Below, in pieces: positions 52,671 through 61,799 of a DNA stretch of 64,000 nucleotides (positions are counted from its first letter, which is position 1; the number at the start of each line of letters is the position of its first letter). Location: assembly GCA_963761525.1 (NCBI GenBank), contig CAVXHG010000002.1:186001-250000 (forward strand), written 5' to 3'. The stretch is from BOG-931 sp963761525 (GTDB taxonomy: Bacteria > Pseudomonadota > Alphaproteobacteria > Rhizobiales > Xanthobacteraceae). A program made the position numbers and the translations under genes. The notes below the pieces were generated by a model, which ran no database searches, was not told the DNA's origin, and saw only the letters and a program-made list of their open reading frames with translations.

Positions 52671-53471
52671 ATGCTCAGTACCGATGAACTTGAACGCTAT
52701 GCACGCCACATCGTGCTGCACGACGTAGGCGGCCCGGGCCAGGCCGCGCTTGGCCGCGCCCGCGTGCTGGTGGTCGGCGCTGGTGGTCTCGGCGCGCCGC
52801 TGCTGCTTTATCTCGCGGCCGCCGGTGTCGGCACGCTCGGCGTGATCGACGACGATGTGGTTTCGCTATCCAACCTGCAGCGTCAGGTGATCCACGCCAC
52901 GCCGGATATTGGGGCGCCGAAGGTCGATAGCGCAGCAGCGGTGATCCGCAAGCTCAATCCCCACGTCGGCGTGGAATCGCACGGCATGCGGCTAACCGCG
53001 CAGAACTCGCTCGAACTGATCGGGCGTTATGACATTGTTGCCGATGGCTCAGACAACTTCACCACGCGCTACCTGGTTTCGGACGCATGCTATTTCGCCA
53101 AGAAGCCACTGGTGACTGCGGCGCTCGGCACGTTCGACGGCACGTTGACCACGATCCGTGCTCATGAGCGCGGCAAGGACGGCAAACCGAATCCGACTTA
53201 TCGCTGCCTGTTTCCGGAGCCGCCACCGCCCGGCGCCGTTCCCGCCTGCGCGGAAGCCGGCGTGCTCGGCGCGCTGGCCGGCGTGATGGGCTCGATGGCG
53301 GCGCTCGAAGTCATTCGCGAGATCGTCGGCTTTGGCGAAGGCCTGGTCGGCCGTTTGCTGATGGTGGATGCGCGTGCAATGCGCTTCGAGACGCTGAATT
53401 ACGCCTGGGATCCGGACAATCCACTGTCAGGCGAACAGCCTACAATTCACGATCTCTCGGCGCACGCTTAG
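52671..53471 (+). CDS. moeB: MoeB/ThiF-family adenylyltransferase
   Basis: A 266-residue E1-like enzyme that adenylates the C-terminal glycine of a small sulfur-carrier protein (MoaD or ThiS). N-terminus LSTDELERYARHIVL; ATP site VLVVGAGGLGAPLLLYLAAAG near residue 31; SLSNLQRQVIH; the conserved RCLFPEPPPPGAVPACAEAG near residue 180. There is no C-terminal rhodanese domain, so it is the short MoeB type. No moa or thi genes are adjacent, so the partner cannot be told. The ATG at 52671 is preferred over the longer open frame. Confidence 0.85.
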   Translation: MLSTDELERYARHIVLHDVGGPGQAALGRARVLVVGAGGLGAPLLLYLAAAGVGTLGVIDDDVVSLSNLQRQVIHATPDIGAPKVDSAAAVIRKLNPHVGVESHGMRLTAQNSLELIGRYDIVADGSDNFTTRYLVSDACYFAKKPLVTAALGTFDGTLTTIRAHERGKDGKPNPTYRCLFPEPPPPGAVPACAEAGVLGALAGVMGSMAALEVIREIVGFGEGLVGRLLMVDARAMRFETLNYAWDPDNPLSGEQPTIHDLSAHA

Positions 53472-53546
53472 AGCATGATCCGGAAAAAGCCCGCCCTCGG
53501 ACTTGATCCGAGGGTGGACTTCCGGTTTTCCGAAAAGATCATGCTC
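53471..53546. repeat. palindromic repeat with GAGCATGATC ends
   Basis: GAGCATGATC and GATCATGCTC bound the element, CCGGAAAA and TTTTCCG form the next pair, and a nested CCCTCGGA/TCCGAGGG hairpin lies in the centre. This is the well-known 'GAGCATGATCCGGAAAA' intergenic repeat of Hyphomicrobiales. It begins at the moeB stop. Confidence 0.8.
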
Positions 53547-53564
53547 CAACTAAGTCTTAAGGTC

Positions 53565-53933
53565 TCACTTCGACCAGGTCGCCAGAACGCTCGAGCCCTT
53601 CAAGATCGACCATTTGTTGTCGCCGGCGCTTACAACCGTGAAGCAATTGGCGATGGTCGCACCACCCCATGTGGTGCAGAAGCCGTCCTTCGACAGCTTC
53701 CAGGTGCCTACACCCCTGGCGCCTGTTCCGATCGGCTGGCGCTTCATCTTGCCGTCGGCGTTAAACGTCATCTTGAACTTAAGGTTCGTCGGCGTCGACG
53801 CTGTGAACGGCTGACCGTTGAAGAACGTCGACTGGATGTCGTTTGGCGCCATCTTGTCCGCCGCCGCAACACCATTGGCCGTCGCCAGCATGACCAATGC
53901 CGCTACGCCACCGCGTCCAATCATTGTCATCAT
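53565..53933 (-). CDS. small secreted protein of unknown function
   Basis: A 122-residue protein with a signal peptide ending near VAAAD (about residue 25). The mature part contains FFNGQPFTASTP, then KMTFNADGKMKRQP and GTWKLSKDGFCTTWGG, ending with WSILKGSSVLATWSK; two cysteines could form a disulfide. This pattern recurs in short exported proteins of Hyphomicrobiales, but no function is known to me. The gene stands alone. Confidence 0.75.
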   Translation of the reverse strand: MMTMIGRGGVAALVMLATANGVAAADKMAPNDIQSTFFNGQPFTASTPTNLKFKMTFNADGKMKRQPIGTGARGVGTWKLSKDGFCTTWGGATIANCFTVVSAGDNKWSILKGSSVLATWSK

Positions 53934-54007
53934 CGCAAGCCCCCGCTTTCGTTTGCGACTCTGCGATCAGGATAGGCTCTTTCCGCCGTTCCGTCCGAAG
54001 AAAAAAC

Positions 54008-54637
54008 TCAACGCGCCTGACCGTGATAGACGCTGTTCGGCCGCATGTCGGTTGCTGACGCAACGCGGTTCGACATGTTGAAGAAGCCGGCAACCGCGGC
54101 GATGTCCCAGATATCGCGGTCGCTGAAGCCAATTCGGCGCAACGCCTCGCGATCTTCTTCCTCGACCAGCCACGGCTCCACGGTGAGCTTCACCGCAAAA
54201 TCGAGCATGGCGCGCTCGCGTTTCGACAGCCGGGCGGCGCGGTAATTCATCGCCATCAATTCGCCGAGCGGAGGATCGCCCGAGAGTTGGCGCACTGCGG
54301 CGCCGTGCGCCACCAGGCAATAATAACAACGGTTATGCGACGACACCGCGACTGCGATCATCTCGCGCTCGAGCTTGCTCAAGCCCGAAGGCGCCAGCAT
54401 GAGATCGTTGTACATCGCGGCAAAGGCCGAAAGCTTGCCGTTGTCGAAGGCGTAGGCCTTGAGCACGTTCGGCACGAAGCCGAGCTTCTCCTCGCACTTG
54501 GCGAAATAGGCCTCCATCTCCGGCGAGAGCTTGCCCGGGGCGAGCTTGAGCGCGGTAACGTCGGTGTCATCGCCGGCTGTGGCGCTTGCGCGCGCCTTTG
54601 ATTGAGCTGGATCGGTTTTGTTGCTTCGCTTCGCCAT
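54008..54637 (-). CDS. AhpD-like carboxymuconolactone decarboxylase-family peroxidase
   Basis: A 209-residue protein of the peroxidase-related AhpD fold. The redox pair lies in SSHNRCYYCLVAHGAAV near residue 105; FDNGKLSAFAAMYNDLM precedes it and the helical C-terminus (GFSDRDIWDIAAVAGFFNMSN) matches the family. It probably reduces peroxides with a thiol partner. GGGGATA lies before the ATG. About 85 bases upstream is the hairpin terminator of a possible small transcript. Confidence 0.85.
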   Translation of the reverse strand: MAKRSNKTDPAQSKARASATAGDDTDVTALKLAPGKLSPEMEAYFAKCEEKLGFVPNVLKAYAFDNGKLSAFAAMYNDLMLAPSGLSKLEREMIAVAVSSHNRCYYCLVAHGAAVRQLSGDPPLGELMAMNYRAARLSKRERAMLDFAVKLTVEPWLVEEEDREALRRIGFSDRDIWDIAAVAGFFNMSNRVASATDMRPNSVYHGQAR

Positions 54638-54725
54638 CACTATCCCCTGGGCAGAGCAGGTCTGTTATGCGGCCGATACAATGGCACGCAGTTTCTGCGG
54701 AGACGATGGCGGGGGCCCAAAAAGA

Positions 54726-54759
54726 AAGAACCCCAAGCGATACGCTGCTTGGGGTTCTT
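54726..54759 (-). terminator. strong factor-independent terminator on the minus strand
   Basis: AAGAACCCCAAGC and GCTTGGGGTTCTT form a perfect 13-bp stem with an 8-base loop. Read on the minus strand it is followed by TCTTTTT, a proper U-tract. It belongs to no recognised large gene: the nearest upstream item on that strand is the 20-codon ORF at 54783-54845. Confidence 0.8.
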
Positions 54760-54782
54760 GAGTTGTTGCCTCAAACTCAGGC

Positions 54783-54845
54783 TTATTTGGCCTGGACGGT
54801 GGGGTGTCGGGGGATGGGGGACCCGCCCAGGTCGGCCTTAGTCAT
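54783..54845 (-). ncRNA. possible small RNA or leader-peptide gene
   Basis: An ATG-started 20-codon frame (MTKADLGGSPIPRHPTVQAK) ends 23 bases before the terminator hairpin. Between them, GCCTGAGTTTGAGGC can fold. An AAGAGCGCTCTT palindrome and a TTGACG element lie upstream on the same strand. No ribosome binding site is visible, so a small RNA is as likely as a peptide. The ends of the transcript are unknown; the coordinates given are those of the ORF. Confidence 0.35.
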
Positions 54846-55234
54846 CAACAAATAAGAGCGCTCTTTGCGGATGCAATGCGGATCACGGTTTAGTGTTTAA
54901 CTGGTGCGTCAAAACGCGCAGGCCGGATGTTTGAAGGCAGTCGCCGGGCACAGTGCGGTGCAAAACCCAAGAGTGAAAATACTGACATGCGACTGTCACC
55001 AAGACGATGGGAATTTACTAAATTACCGAAGCGAAAAGGAAATCCCATTTCAGGCTTGCACCCATGGCTCACACCCCTGGCCTACACCTTGCGCAGCCGG
55101 CGGCTCTTGAGCCACCATAGACCTGCTGCGCCTCACAATGTCTTTTGCGATCGCCTTGGTTAGCCCCTGCGAGAAAACGGACTTGGCCAAGAAAACTGAC
55201 TCGGCGATGACTGCGGAGCCTTGAGATCACGTTC
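54846..55234. other. intergenic stretch, nothing else recognised
   Basis: About 390 bases between the possible small transcript and the TSUP gene. It contains the putative upstream region of both but no RNA gene or credible ORF was seen. Confidence 0.4.
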
Positions 55235-56080
55235 ATGGACGCGATCCAGTTTGTACAGCCGCTCTATTCGTTTTCTGGATTTGCCGTCGGTTTGCTGGTC
55301 GGTCTGACCGGCGTCGGCGGCGGTTCGCTGATGACGCCGATTCTGATCCTGCTGTTCGGCATTCATCCGGCATCTGCCGTCGGCACGGATTTGCTTTATG
55401 CCGCGGCGACCAAGACGGCCGGCAGTCTGGTGCATGGCTATAACCGCACGGTTGACTGGCGGGTGGTGCGGCGGCTCGCGACGGGCAGCGTGCCGGCGAC
55501 GGCATTGACCATCCTGGCGTTGAGCTTTGTCAATTTGAACGGTGCGATGGCGCGCGACCTGATCTCGGGTCTCTTGACCGTTGCGCTGTTTTTTACAGCT
55601 CTGACCCTCGTGTTCCGTAACCAGATCGTCCGGCGCTATTCGGTGCAGATCGGCCGATGGTCGGAGCGGCGGGTCGCAGGGCTGACCATCGCTGTCGGCG
55701 CCATTCTCGGCGTGCTGGTATCGATCTCTTCGGTGGGGGCGGGCGCGATCGGCGTCACGGCGCTGATCCTGCTGTACCCGCAACTGCCGATCGCGCGGAT
55801 CGTCGGTTCCGATATCGCCCACGCCGTCCCGCTCACGCTGGTTGCTGGCCTCGGCCATTGGTGGCTGGGCTCGATCGATCTCCATTTGCTGATCCCGCTG
55901 CTATTGGGCTCGGTGCCGGGGATCGTGCTCGGCAGCTATGTGGTCACCCGTGTTCCGGAGGTGGCGCTGCGGCTGCTATTGGCGGGGACGCTGGTCGTTG
56001 TCGCGACGAAACTGGCGCTCGACACTTATTCCGCGCCCGGCGCGGTGATGACGGCGACAACCAGCCGCGCGCCGCATTAG
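55235..56080 (+). CDS. TauE/SafE (TSUP) family membrane transporter
   Basis: A 281-residue transporter with eight predicted helices and an internal two-fold repeat: GFAVGLLVGLTGVGGGSLMTP near the N-terminus and AVGAILGVLVSISSVGAGAIG in the middle, the two family signatures. TSUP proteins export sulfite, sulfonates or other organosulfur anions. No sulfur-metabolism genes are adjacent, so the substrate is open. Confidence 0.9.
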   Translation: MDAIQFVQPLYSFSGFAVGLLVGLTGVGGGSLMTPILILLFGIHPASAVGTDLLYAAATKTAGSLVHGYNRTVDWRVVRRLATGSVPATALTILALSFVNLNGAMARDLISGLLTVALFFTALTLVFRNQIVRRYSVQIGRWSERRVAGLTIAVGAILGVLVSISSVGAGAIGVTALILLYPQLPIARIVGSDIAHAVPLTLVAGLGHWWLGSIDLHLLIPLLLGSVPGIVLGSYVVTRVPEVALRLLLAGTLVVVATKLALDTYSAPGAVMTATTSRAPH

Positions 56081-56091
56081 GCAAAACACAT

Positions 56092-56853
56092 TCACGCCGC
56101 CAGCGGCAATCCGTAACGATGCAAGTCGGTGCCATGGCCGTCGAGCCATACCTTGGCGCGTTCGTGATCCGGACACAGCCGCGCCACCACGCGCCAGAAT
56201 CGCGGTGAGTGATTCATCTCGATCAGATGGGCGACTTCGTGGGCGGCGAGATATTGCAGCACGGTGGTCGGCGCGAGGATGAGTCGCCAGGAAAACGACA
56301 ACACGCCCGTGCTCGAGCACGAACCCCATCGGCTCGATTGATCGCGCACCGCGACGCGTTTGATAATGACGCCGAGGGTAGCGGCAAATTTCAGGCTTGC
56401 GATCTCAAGCTCGCGCCTCGCTTCGCGCCGCAGATAATCGCTGATGCGCCGGTGAATGTGCGGGGCTGCACCGGCGACGCATAAAATTGGCTCGCCGTTT
56501 GCGGCTGTCTCTGTCCATACCGTTCCGCGTGATCGGGGGCGATGTTCGATCCGATGCGGTACGCCGCGCAACGGAACAATCGTGCCATCGGTAAACGGCG
56601 CCGCTTCCGGCAGCCGCCCGAGGCGCGCCGCGATCCAGCCGCCGTGCTTCTGCGCAAATGCGCGTGCTTCCTTCAGGCTGCCGCGTGGTGGGATGGTAAG
56701 GATGACTTCGCGCTTCGCAGCATTGATGCGCAGCGTATAGCGCCGCGCCTGCCGGTTCCGGCGCACCTGCACGAGATAGATCGACGTACTGACAGCGATC
56801 TCGATCGCTTGAGGCTCGACCGGACGGCGATAGAGCAGGGCGCGCAGCGGCAT
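56092..56853 (-). CDS. YgjP-like zinc metallopeptidase (DUF45)
   Basis: A 253-residue protein. The metal-binding HEVAHL near residue 208 is followed by IEMNHSPRFWRVVARLCPDHE, and WGSCSSTGVLSFSWRLILAP precedes it, the standard order of the YgjP/WLM-related family. Residues 1-110 contain the beta-rich part (YTLRINAAKREVILTIP). Often linked to nucleic-acid or stress functions in other bacteria, but the biological role is unknown. It is convergent with the TSUP gene. Confidence 0.9.
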   Translation of the reverse strand: MPLRALLYRRPVEPQAIEIAVSTSIYLVQVRRNRQARRYTLRINAAKREVILTIPPRGSLKEARAFAQKHGGWIAARLGRLPEAAPFTDGTIVPLRGVPHRIEHRPRSRGTVWTETAANGEPILCVAGAAPHIHRRISDYLRREARRELEIASLKFAATLGVIIKRVAVRDQSSRWGSCSSTGVLSFSWRLILAPTTVLQYLAAHEVAHLIEMNHSPRFWRVVARLCPDHERAKVWLDGHGTDLHRYGLPLAA

Positions 56854-56915
56854 GACTGACGATCCGAACTTTCGAACGCGTCGATACTGCCACGATTCGA
56901 CGAGCAGCGCGACGA

Positions 56916-58341
56916 TCAGGCTTGCTGAAGCGCTACACTGTTTTGTGTGCGCCGGCGGTCGAGACCATTGCGGGCACGGTTCGCCGAGTGCCCCATCGAA
57001 AGGATGAAGTCGGAAATGCGCGGCGCGATCTCAGCGCGGAATCGCGAGCCGTTGAACACGCCGTAATGGCCGACGCCGGGTTGCAACCAATGCGCCTGAC
57101 GATCCGCCGGAATGTTAACGCATAGTCGATGCGCGGCCTCGGTTTGGCCGACGCCGGAAATATCGTCGTGCTCGCCTTCGACAGTGAACAGTGCAACTCG
57201 CTTGATCTGGCTGAGATCGACCGGCCGGCCGCGGTGAGTTCATCTCGCCGAGCGGCAGCGCATGGCGCACGAACACCGTCTCGACGGTTTGTAGATAATA
57301 TTCGGCGGCGAGATCCATCACGGCGAGATATTCGTCGTAGAACTCCTTGTGCTTGCCGGCGGAGTCGCCGTCACCCTTCACAAGATTCAGGAACAATTGC
57401 TTGTGCGCCTCGATATGCTTTTCGAGGTTCATGCTGACAAAGCCGTTGAGTTGCAGGAAGCCCGGATAAACGTCGCGCATGAATCCGGGATTCGGAAACG
57501 GCACCTTGGTGATGACGTGGCTGTGAAACCATTCGGTGCCGCGGTGCTTGGCGAGTGCGTTCACGGCGGTCGGATTGACCCGCGTATCGATCGGGCCGCC
57601 CATTAAAGTCATCGACACCGGAAAGTAAGGATCCTCGTCGGCATCCATCAGCGCCGCCGCGGCCATCACCGGGACCGCAGGCTGGCACACCGCGAGAACA
57701 TGCGTATCGCCGCCCAGCGCATGGAGGATCGAGATCACATAGTCGATGTAGTCGTCGAGATCGAAACGGCCTTCCGACAGCGGTACCATGCGTGCATCGG
57801 ACCAGTCGGTGACATAAACGTCGTGGTTGGGCAGGAAGGCTTCGACCGTACCGCGCAGCAACGTCGCGAAGTGGCCGGACATCGGCGCGACAATCAACAG
57901 CTTCGGCTGCGGCCGCTGCGGCCGGTGTGTAAACAGTCGCTCGAAACGAAGCACCCGGCAGAACGGCCGCTCCCATACCGTGGAAACCTGGATCGGCACG
58001 CGCTCGCCGCCGACGAGTGTCGAACCGATGCGCCATTCCGGGCGGCCGTAGCGGCGGGTCGAGCGCTCGAACAGCTCGCAGGCCGCAGCGACCGACTTGC
58101 CGTAGGTCGTGAAAGAAAGCGGATTGATCGGGTTCTTGAAAAACAACCGTGTCGCGTCGGCGAGTGCGCGGGACGGATTGAGCGCCGCATGGCTCATTTC
58201 GTAGAACCAGTACATCGGCGCAGCGGAAAGCATCGCGCTGCTGTCGCCCGGTATGGCCGGCGCGCCGCCAAATTCCCCGATCGCCATTGATGATCCTTGC
58301 CCGGCTTGCTGCAGTGCAGCATTGCGCTGCCGATATGTCAT
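56916..58341 (-). CDS. phaZ: intracellular PHB depolymerase, interrupted by one single-base insertion
   Basis: A corrected protein of 474 residues. YWFYEMSHAALNPSR near the N-terminus and the lipase-box-like VCQPAVPVMAAAALM, with the catalytic cysteine, identify the intracellular poly(3-hydroxybutyrate) depolymerase family; GGPIDTRVNPTAVN, HFRG-type motifs and the C-terminal LQPGVGHYGVFNGSRF (catalytic His) follow. The frame breaks at 57237, where an extra base separates GEMN from HRGRPVDLSQIKRVALF. Removing it gives the full family length. It mobilises stored polyester. Confidence 0.88.
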
Positions 58342-58461
58342 ACGACCAACATAAATGCAATTTGTTTCAGTGTTCCTTACGTATGTGCAGCGGAACCGCT
58401 TAACCCTCCAGGGACAACGCCGTTCAGCTATTTGCGGTGCACATAGCCGGCATTCCGGCGC

Positions 58462-59280
58462 TTATTCTCCGGACTGGAGCAGGGAGCCGTGCTGCCGGGC
58501 GCTCTGCAGCAATTTCAAGAACGCAAACACGCCGGCGGCAAAGAACACGGCGTTGAGCGCCAGTGCGTCGACCATCAGGTCCGCCCGGAACGTCTTGTCG
58601 ATCAACAGCGATCGCATGCCCTCGAAAACGTAGGTCGGCGGCAACAGCCACGACACCGGCTGCAGCCAGACCGGCAGGGTTGTCACCGGGTAGTACACGC
58701 AGGTCAGCGGCATGAACAAAAACATGATCGACCACGCGAAGTTCTCCGCGCCAAGTCCATTTCGCAGTACCAGCCCGGACACGAAAATCCCGACCGCCCA
58801 TGCCGTCAGCATCAGGTTGAGGAAGAACGCCACGAGGGCGAAGCCAAGGCCGTAAAGGTTGAAGCCGAAGAATGCGATTGCGAGCAGCGTGACCGGAACC
58901 GCGCCGATCGCCAGCCGTACGATGCTCATCACCATCAATGCCGAGATGAATTCGAGCGGCCGCAACGGACTCATCATCAGGTTGCCGATATTGCGTGCCC
59001 ACATCTCTTCCATGAACGAGATCGAAAAGCCGAGCTGGCCGCGGAACAGGATGTCCCATAGCAGCACCGCGCCGATGAATGTGCCGCCGGCGCGCGCGAA
59101 GAAGCCGGCATTCTGCGTGATGTAATATTGCAGGAATCCCCAGGTGATCATCTGCACCGTCGGCCAGTACACCAGATCGAGCAGCCGCGGCCACGACGAG
59201 CGCAGCAGATACCAGTAGCGCAGCATCATCGCGCCGGTACGCCGCGGCGAATACGCTAAAGCAGTCTCGCGCGGGATCAT
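58462..59280 (-). CDS. ABC-2 type transporter permease
   Basis: A 272-residue membrane protein with six helices. The start MIPRETALAY overlaps the stop of the ATPase gene (ATGA). Typical ABC-2 segments are visible: YWPTVQMITWGFLQYY, WARNIGNLMMSPLRPLEFI near residue 100 and FMPLTCVYYPVTTLPVWLQPVSWLLPPTYVFEGMR in the C-terminal half (split here between two predicted turns). With the ATPase it forms an exporter, possibly for lipids, glycans or drugs; the substrate is unknown. Confidence 0.9.
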   Translation of the reverse strand: MIPRETALAYSPRRTGAMMLRYWYLLRSSWPRLLDLVYWPTVQMITWGFLQYYITQNAGFFARAGGTFIGAVLLWDILFRGQLGFSISFMEEMWARNIGNLMMSPLRPLEFISALMVMSIVRLAIGAVPVTLLAIAFFGFNLYGLGFALVAFFLNLMLTAWAVGIFVSGLVLRNGLGAENFAWSIMFLFMPLTCVYYPVTTLPVWLQPVSWLLPPTYVFEGMRSLLIDKTFRADLMVDALALNAVFFAAGVFAFLKLLQSARQHGSLLQSGE

Positions 59281-60032
59281 TGTGCGGCCTCCTGCTCGAC
59301 ACCGCGGCCGCGTGCGACATCCAGGAACACTTCTTCGAGCGTGCGGCGCCCGTAGCGCGACAGAAGCTTCACCGGCGTGTCGTCGTCTTCGATATGGCCG
59401 CGCTTCATGATGATGACGCGATCGCATAACCGTTCGACCTCGGCCATGTTGTGCGAGGCGATCAGCATCGTGGCGTTGCGCTCGCGGCGATAGGTCTCGA
59501 GCCGGCCGCGCACCCAGTCGGCGGTGTCGGGATCGAGCGAAGCGGTCGGCTCGTCGAGCAGCAACAGTTCCGGCGCGTTGATCAAACCTTTGGCCAATGC
59601 GACACGGGTTTTCTGTCCGTCGGATAGTTTGCCGGTCTGGCGATCGAGCAGGTCGGTGAGATCGAGCTTCTCGCCAAGCTCCTTGATGCGATTGGCCAGA
59701 TCGGGAACGCCGTAGAGCATGCCGAATATGGTCAGATTCTGCCGGATGGTGAGCCGCATCGGCATTGCCACATACGGGCTTTCGAAATTGATCCGGTGCA
59801 GCACCTGGTAGCGCTGCCGCGGCATCTCCGCGCCAAAAACCATTACCTTGCCCGATGTCGGCGTGGTCAGGCCCATGATGGCGGAGATGGTTGTGGTCTT
59901 GCCGGCGCCATTGCCGCCGAGCAAACCGGTCACCGAACCCTGCGCCAGCGTGAACGAAATGCCGTCCACCGCCGGTACGGTTTTGTAGATTTTGACAAAG
60001 CGCTCGATGGCGATGGGGGGAGGGGCCGGCAT
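59277..60032 (-). CDS. ABC transporter ATPase
   Basis: A 251-residue nucleotide-binding subunit. Walker A GLLGGNGAGKTTTISAIMG near residue 37, Q-loop INFESPYVAM, signature LSDGQKTRVALAKG, Walker B LLLLDEPTASLDP and the switch His in IASHNM are all present. The signature reads LSDGQ rather than LSGGQ, a common variant. The start MPAPPPIAIERF is chosen over an upstream Met. It is translationally coupled to the ABC-2 permease. Confidence 0.93.
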   Translation of the reverse strand: MPAPPPIAIERFVKIYKTVPAVDGISFTLAQGSVTGLLGGNGAGKTTTISAIMGLTTPTSGKVMVFGAEMPRQRYQVLHRINFESPYVAMPMRLTIRQNLTIFGMLYGVPDLANRIKELGEKLDLTDLLDRQTGKLSDGQKTRVALAKGLINAPELLLLDEPTASLDPDTADWVRGRLETYRRERNATMLIASHNMAEVERLCDRVIIMKRGHIEDDDTPVKLLSRYGRRTLEEVFLDVARGRGVEQEAAQ

Positions 60033-60170
60033 CCGCGGACATGTGGCGCACGCGCGCGGATCAGGCAAGAGGCGAACGCAAGGTCAGACCAGCATCGGTC
60101 CAAGCGTCGGTCTATGGCAGAACAAGCCGGAAGATGGCAGAACTCCGCCGGGGAAAGGGAGCGTCCGTTC

Positions 60171-60647
60171 ATGAGTACCGTTACGCTGGCCCAGGCTGAG
60201 CGCATCATTGATGCGGCCATCGCGCGCGGCGTGGAGCTTAATTGCCGGCCGATTAGCGTCATCGTGGTCGAACCTGGCTGCAAGGTGAAGGCCTTCAAGA
60301 AAGAAGACGGCGCGTCGATGATCCGTTTCGAGATGGCGTTCGGCAAAGCCTATGCGGCGTTGTCGCTCGGCCGCAGCTCGAAACTGGTCCGCGAGCGGGC
60401 GGAAGAAAAGCCGATCTTTGTGCGCTATCTCATCGCCGCGAGCGACAATCAGCTTTTCCCCGAAGGCGGCGGCATGCTCATCCGCGACGATAACGGTGAA
60501 GTCATCGGCGCGGTCGGTGTCACCGGCGATACCGAAGACCGCGACGAGGAGCTTGCCGTTCACGGCATCCATGCGGCAGGGCTGAAGACCGATGAGGACT
60601 GCCGCAGCATGGGCAGAAAAATCGGTATCCGATCAAACAAAAGCTGA
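60171..60647 (+). CDS. HbpS/GlcG-type haem-binding-like protein (DUF336)
   Basis: A 158-residue cytosolic protein. The family pattern is clear: LAQAERIIDAAIARGVEL near the N-terminus, ISVIVVEPGCKVKAF, RFEMAFGKAYAALSLGRSS and GGGMLIRDDNGEVIGAVGVTGDTEDRDE. GlcG/HbpS proteins bind haem or small molecules, and related ones sit beside many oxidoreductases. AAAGGGAG lies before the ATG. Only 11 bases separate it from the LLM oxidoreductase gene, so the two form an operon. Confidence 0.85.
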   Translation: MSTVTLAQAERIIDAAIARGVELNCRPISVIVVEPGCKVKAFKKEDGASMIRFEMAFGKAYAALSLGRSSKLVRERAEEKPIFVRYLIAASDNQLFPEGGGMLIRDDNGEVIGAVGVTGDTEDRDEELAVHGIHAAGLKTDEDCRSMGRKIGIRSNKS

Positions 60648-60658
60648 CACGAGGCAAC

Positions 60659-61702
60659 ATGAAAGTTGGAATTTTCGATCACATCGAAGACGGCGAGCGT
60701 CCGCTCGCGCAATTGTTCGATGAGCGTTTACAATTTATCGAAGCCGCGGAAGCTGCCGGCATCTACTCGCTGCAACTTGCCGAGCATCATCAGACGCCGC
60801 TCAATATGGTGCCGGTGCCGGGCGTGTTCCTCGGCGCGGTGGCGCGCGCGACGAAGAAAATGCGGATCGGCACGCTGGTTTATCTCCTGCCGCTCTATTC
60901 GCCGCTGCGGCTGATCGAGGAAATCTGCATGCTCGATCATTTGAGTCATGGCCGGCTCGATGTCGGCGTCGGCCGCGGCGTGTCGCCGTTCGAGCTGAAA
61001 TATCACAAAGTCGAGCACGACGATTCGCGCGAGATTTTCATCGACGCCTTCAATTGCGTCAGCGCCGGCCTCGTCACCGACACGCTGAACTACAAAGGCA
61101 AGTATTACACCTACGAAAATGTGCCGATGGCGCTGCGGCCATTGCAGCAACCTTATCCGCCGTTCTGGTACGGCTCATCGAACGATATCGGCTCGACCTG
61201 GGCCGGCGAGCACGGCATGCACTTCGTCACGCTCGGTCCGATGGCGACGGCAAAGGCCAACATCGCTTCCTTCCGCACGGCGCTCGCGAAGCGTGGTGCA
61301 CCGGCGCAGCCGCGTCCGGAGTTTTCCGGCGGCGTCGCAATCGGCGTGCAGCGGCACATCTTCGTCGCCGATACCGACGCGGAAGCCCATCGCTTCGGCA
61401 AGCCGGCGATGGAGGTGCACCTCAAGAACCTCAACTGGCTCCGGGTCCGGCATAACGCGACCGGCCTGACCTCACGGCTTAACGTGCCGCGCGGCGCGAC
61501 CTACGAGGCATGTCTGGAAGACGGCACCGTTATTGCCGGCTCACCGCAGACCGTGCGCGTGGAAATCGAGCGGCAGGTGAAGGAGCTCGGCATCAACTAT
61601 CTGCTGACCTACCTGATGCTGGGCACCATGTCGCTGAAGGACGCGATGCGTTCGCTCGACCTGTTCGGCAAGGAGATCATGCCGCATCTGGAGAAGCTAT
61701 AA
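60659..61702 (+). CDS. luciferase-like (LLM) flavin-dependent oxidoreductase
   Basis: A 347-residue TIM-barrel flavoprotein. MKVGIFDHIEDGERPLAQLF opens strand one, YSLQLAEHHQTPLNMVPVPG follows, with RLIEEICMLDHLSHGRLDVG and GRGVSPFELKYH marking the flavin/F420-binding region. PFWYGSSNDIGSTWAGEHG and AGSPQTVRVEIERQ are further down. These enzymes oxidise substrates with FMNH2, often in degradation of organosulfur or cyclic compounds. The coupled DUF336 gene suggests a shared pathway, not identifiable here. A palindromic repeat follows. Confidence 0.88.
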   Translation: MKVGIFDHIEDGERPLAQLFDERLQFIEAAEAAGIYSLQLAEHHQTPLNMVPVPGVFLGAVARATKKMRIGTLVYLLPLYSPLRLIEEICMLDHLSHGRLDVGVGRGVSPFELKYHKVEHDDSREIFIDAFNCVSAGLVTDTLNYKGKYYTYENVPMALRPLQQPYPPFWYGSSNDIGSTWAGEHGMHFVTLGPMATAKANIASFRTALAKRGAPAQPRPEFSGGVAIGVQRHIFVADTDAEAHRFGKPAMEVHLKNLNWLRVRHNATGLTSRLNVPRGATYEACLEDGTVIAGSPQTVRVEIERQVKELGINYLLTYLMLGTMSLKDAMRSLDLFGKEIMPHLEKL

Positions 61703-61720
61703 TCGCGAACCTCACCGCTC

Positions 61721-61786
61721 ATTCCCGCGAAAGCGGGAATTGAAGGTGAGCTGGTTTGGCAGACTGGGTCCCCGTTATGCGGGGAC
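61721..61786. repeat. intact palindromic intergenic repeat
   Basis: ATTCCCGC/GCGGGAAT (61721-61740) and GTCCCCG/CGGGGAC (61768-61786) are the two hairpins of one repeat, the same type that is interrupted by the IS30 element at 18239-19257. Confidence 0.8.
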
Positions 61787-61799
61787 GAGCGGGTCGCGT

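Noticed and set aside
54783..54845. IHF/HU gene fragment from the MTKADL start
   Set aside because: Only six residues resemble the start of integration host factor; the rest, rich in Pro and Gly, does not.
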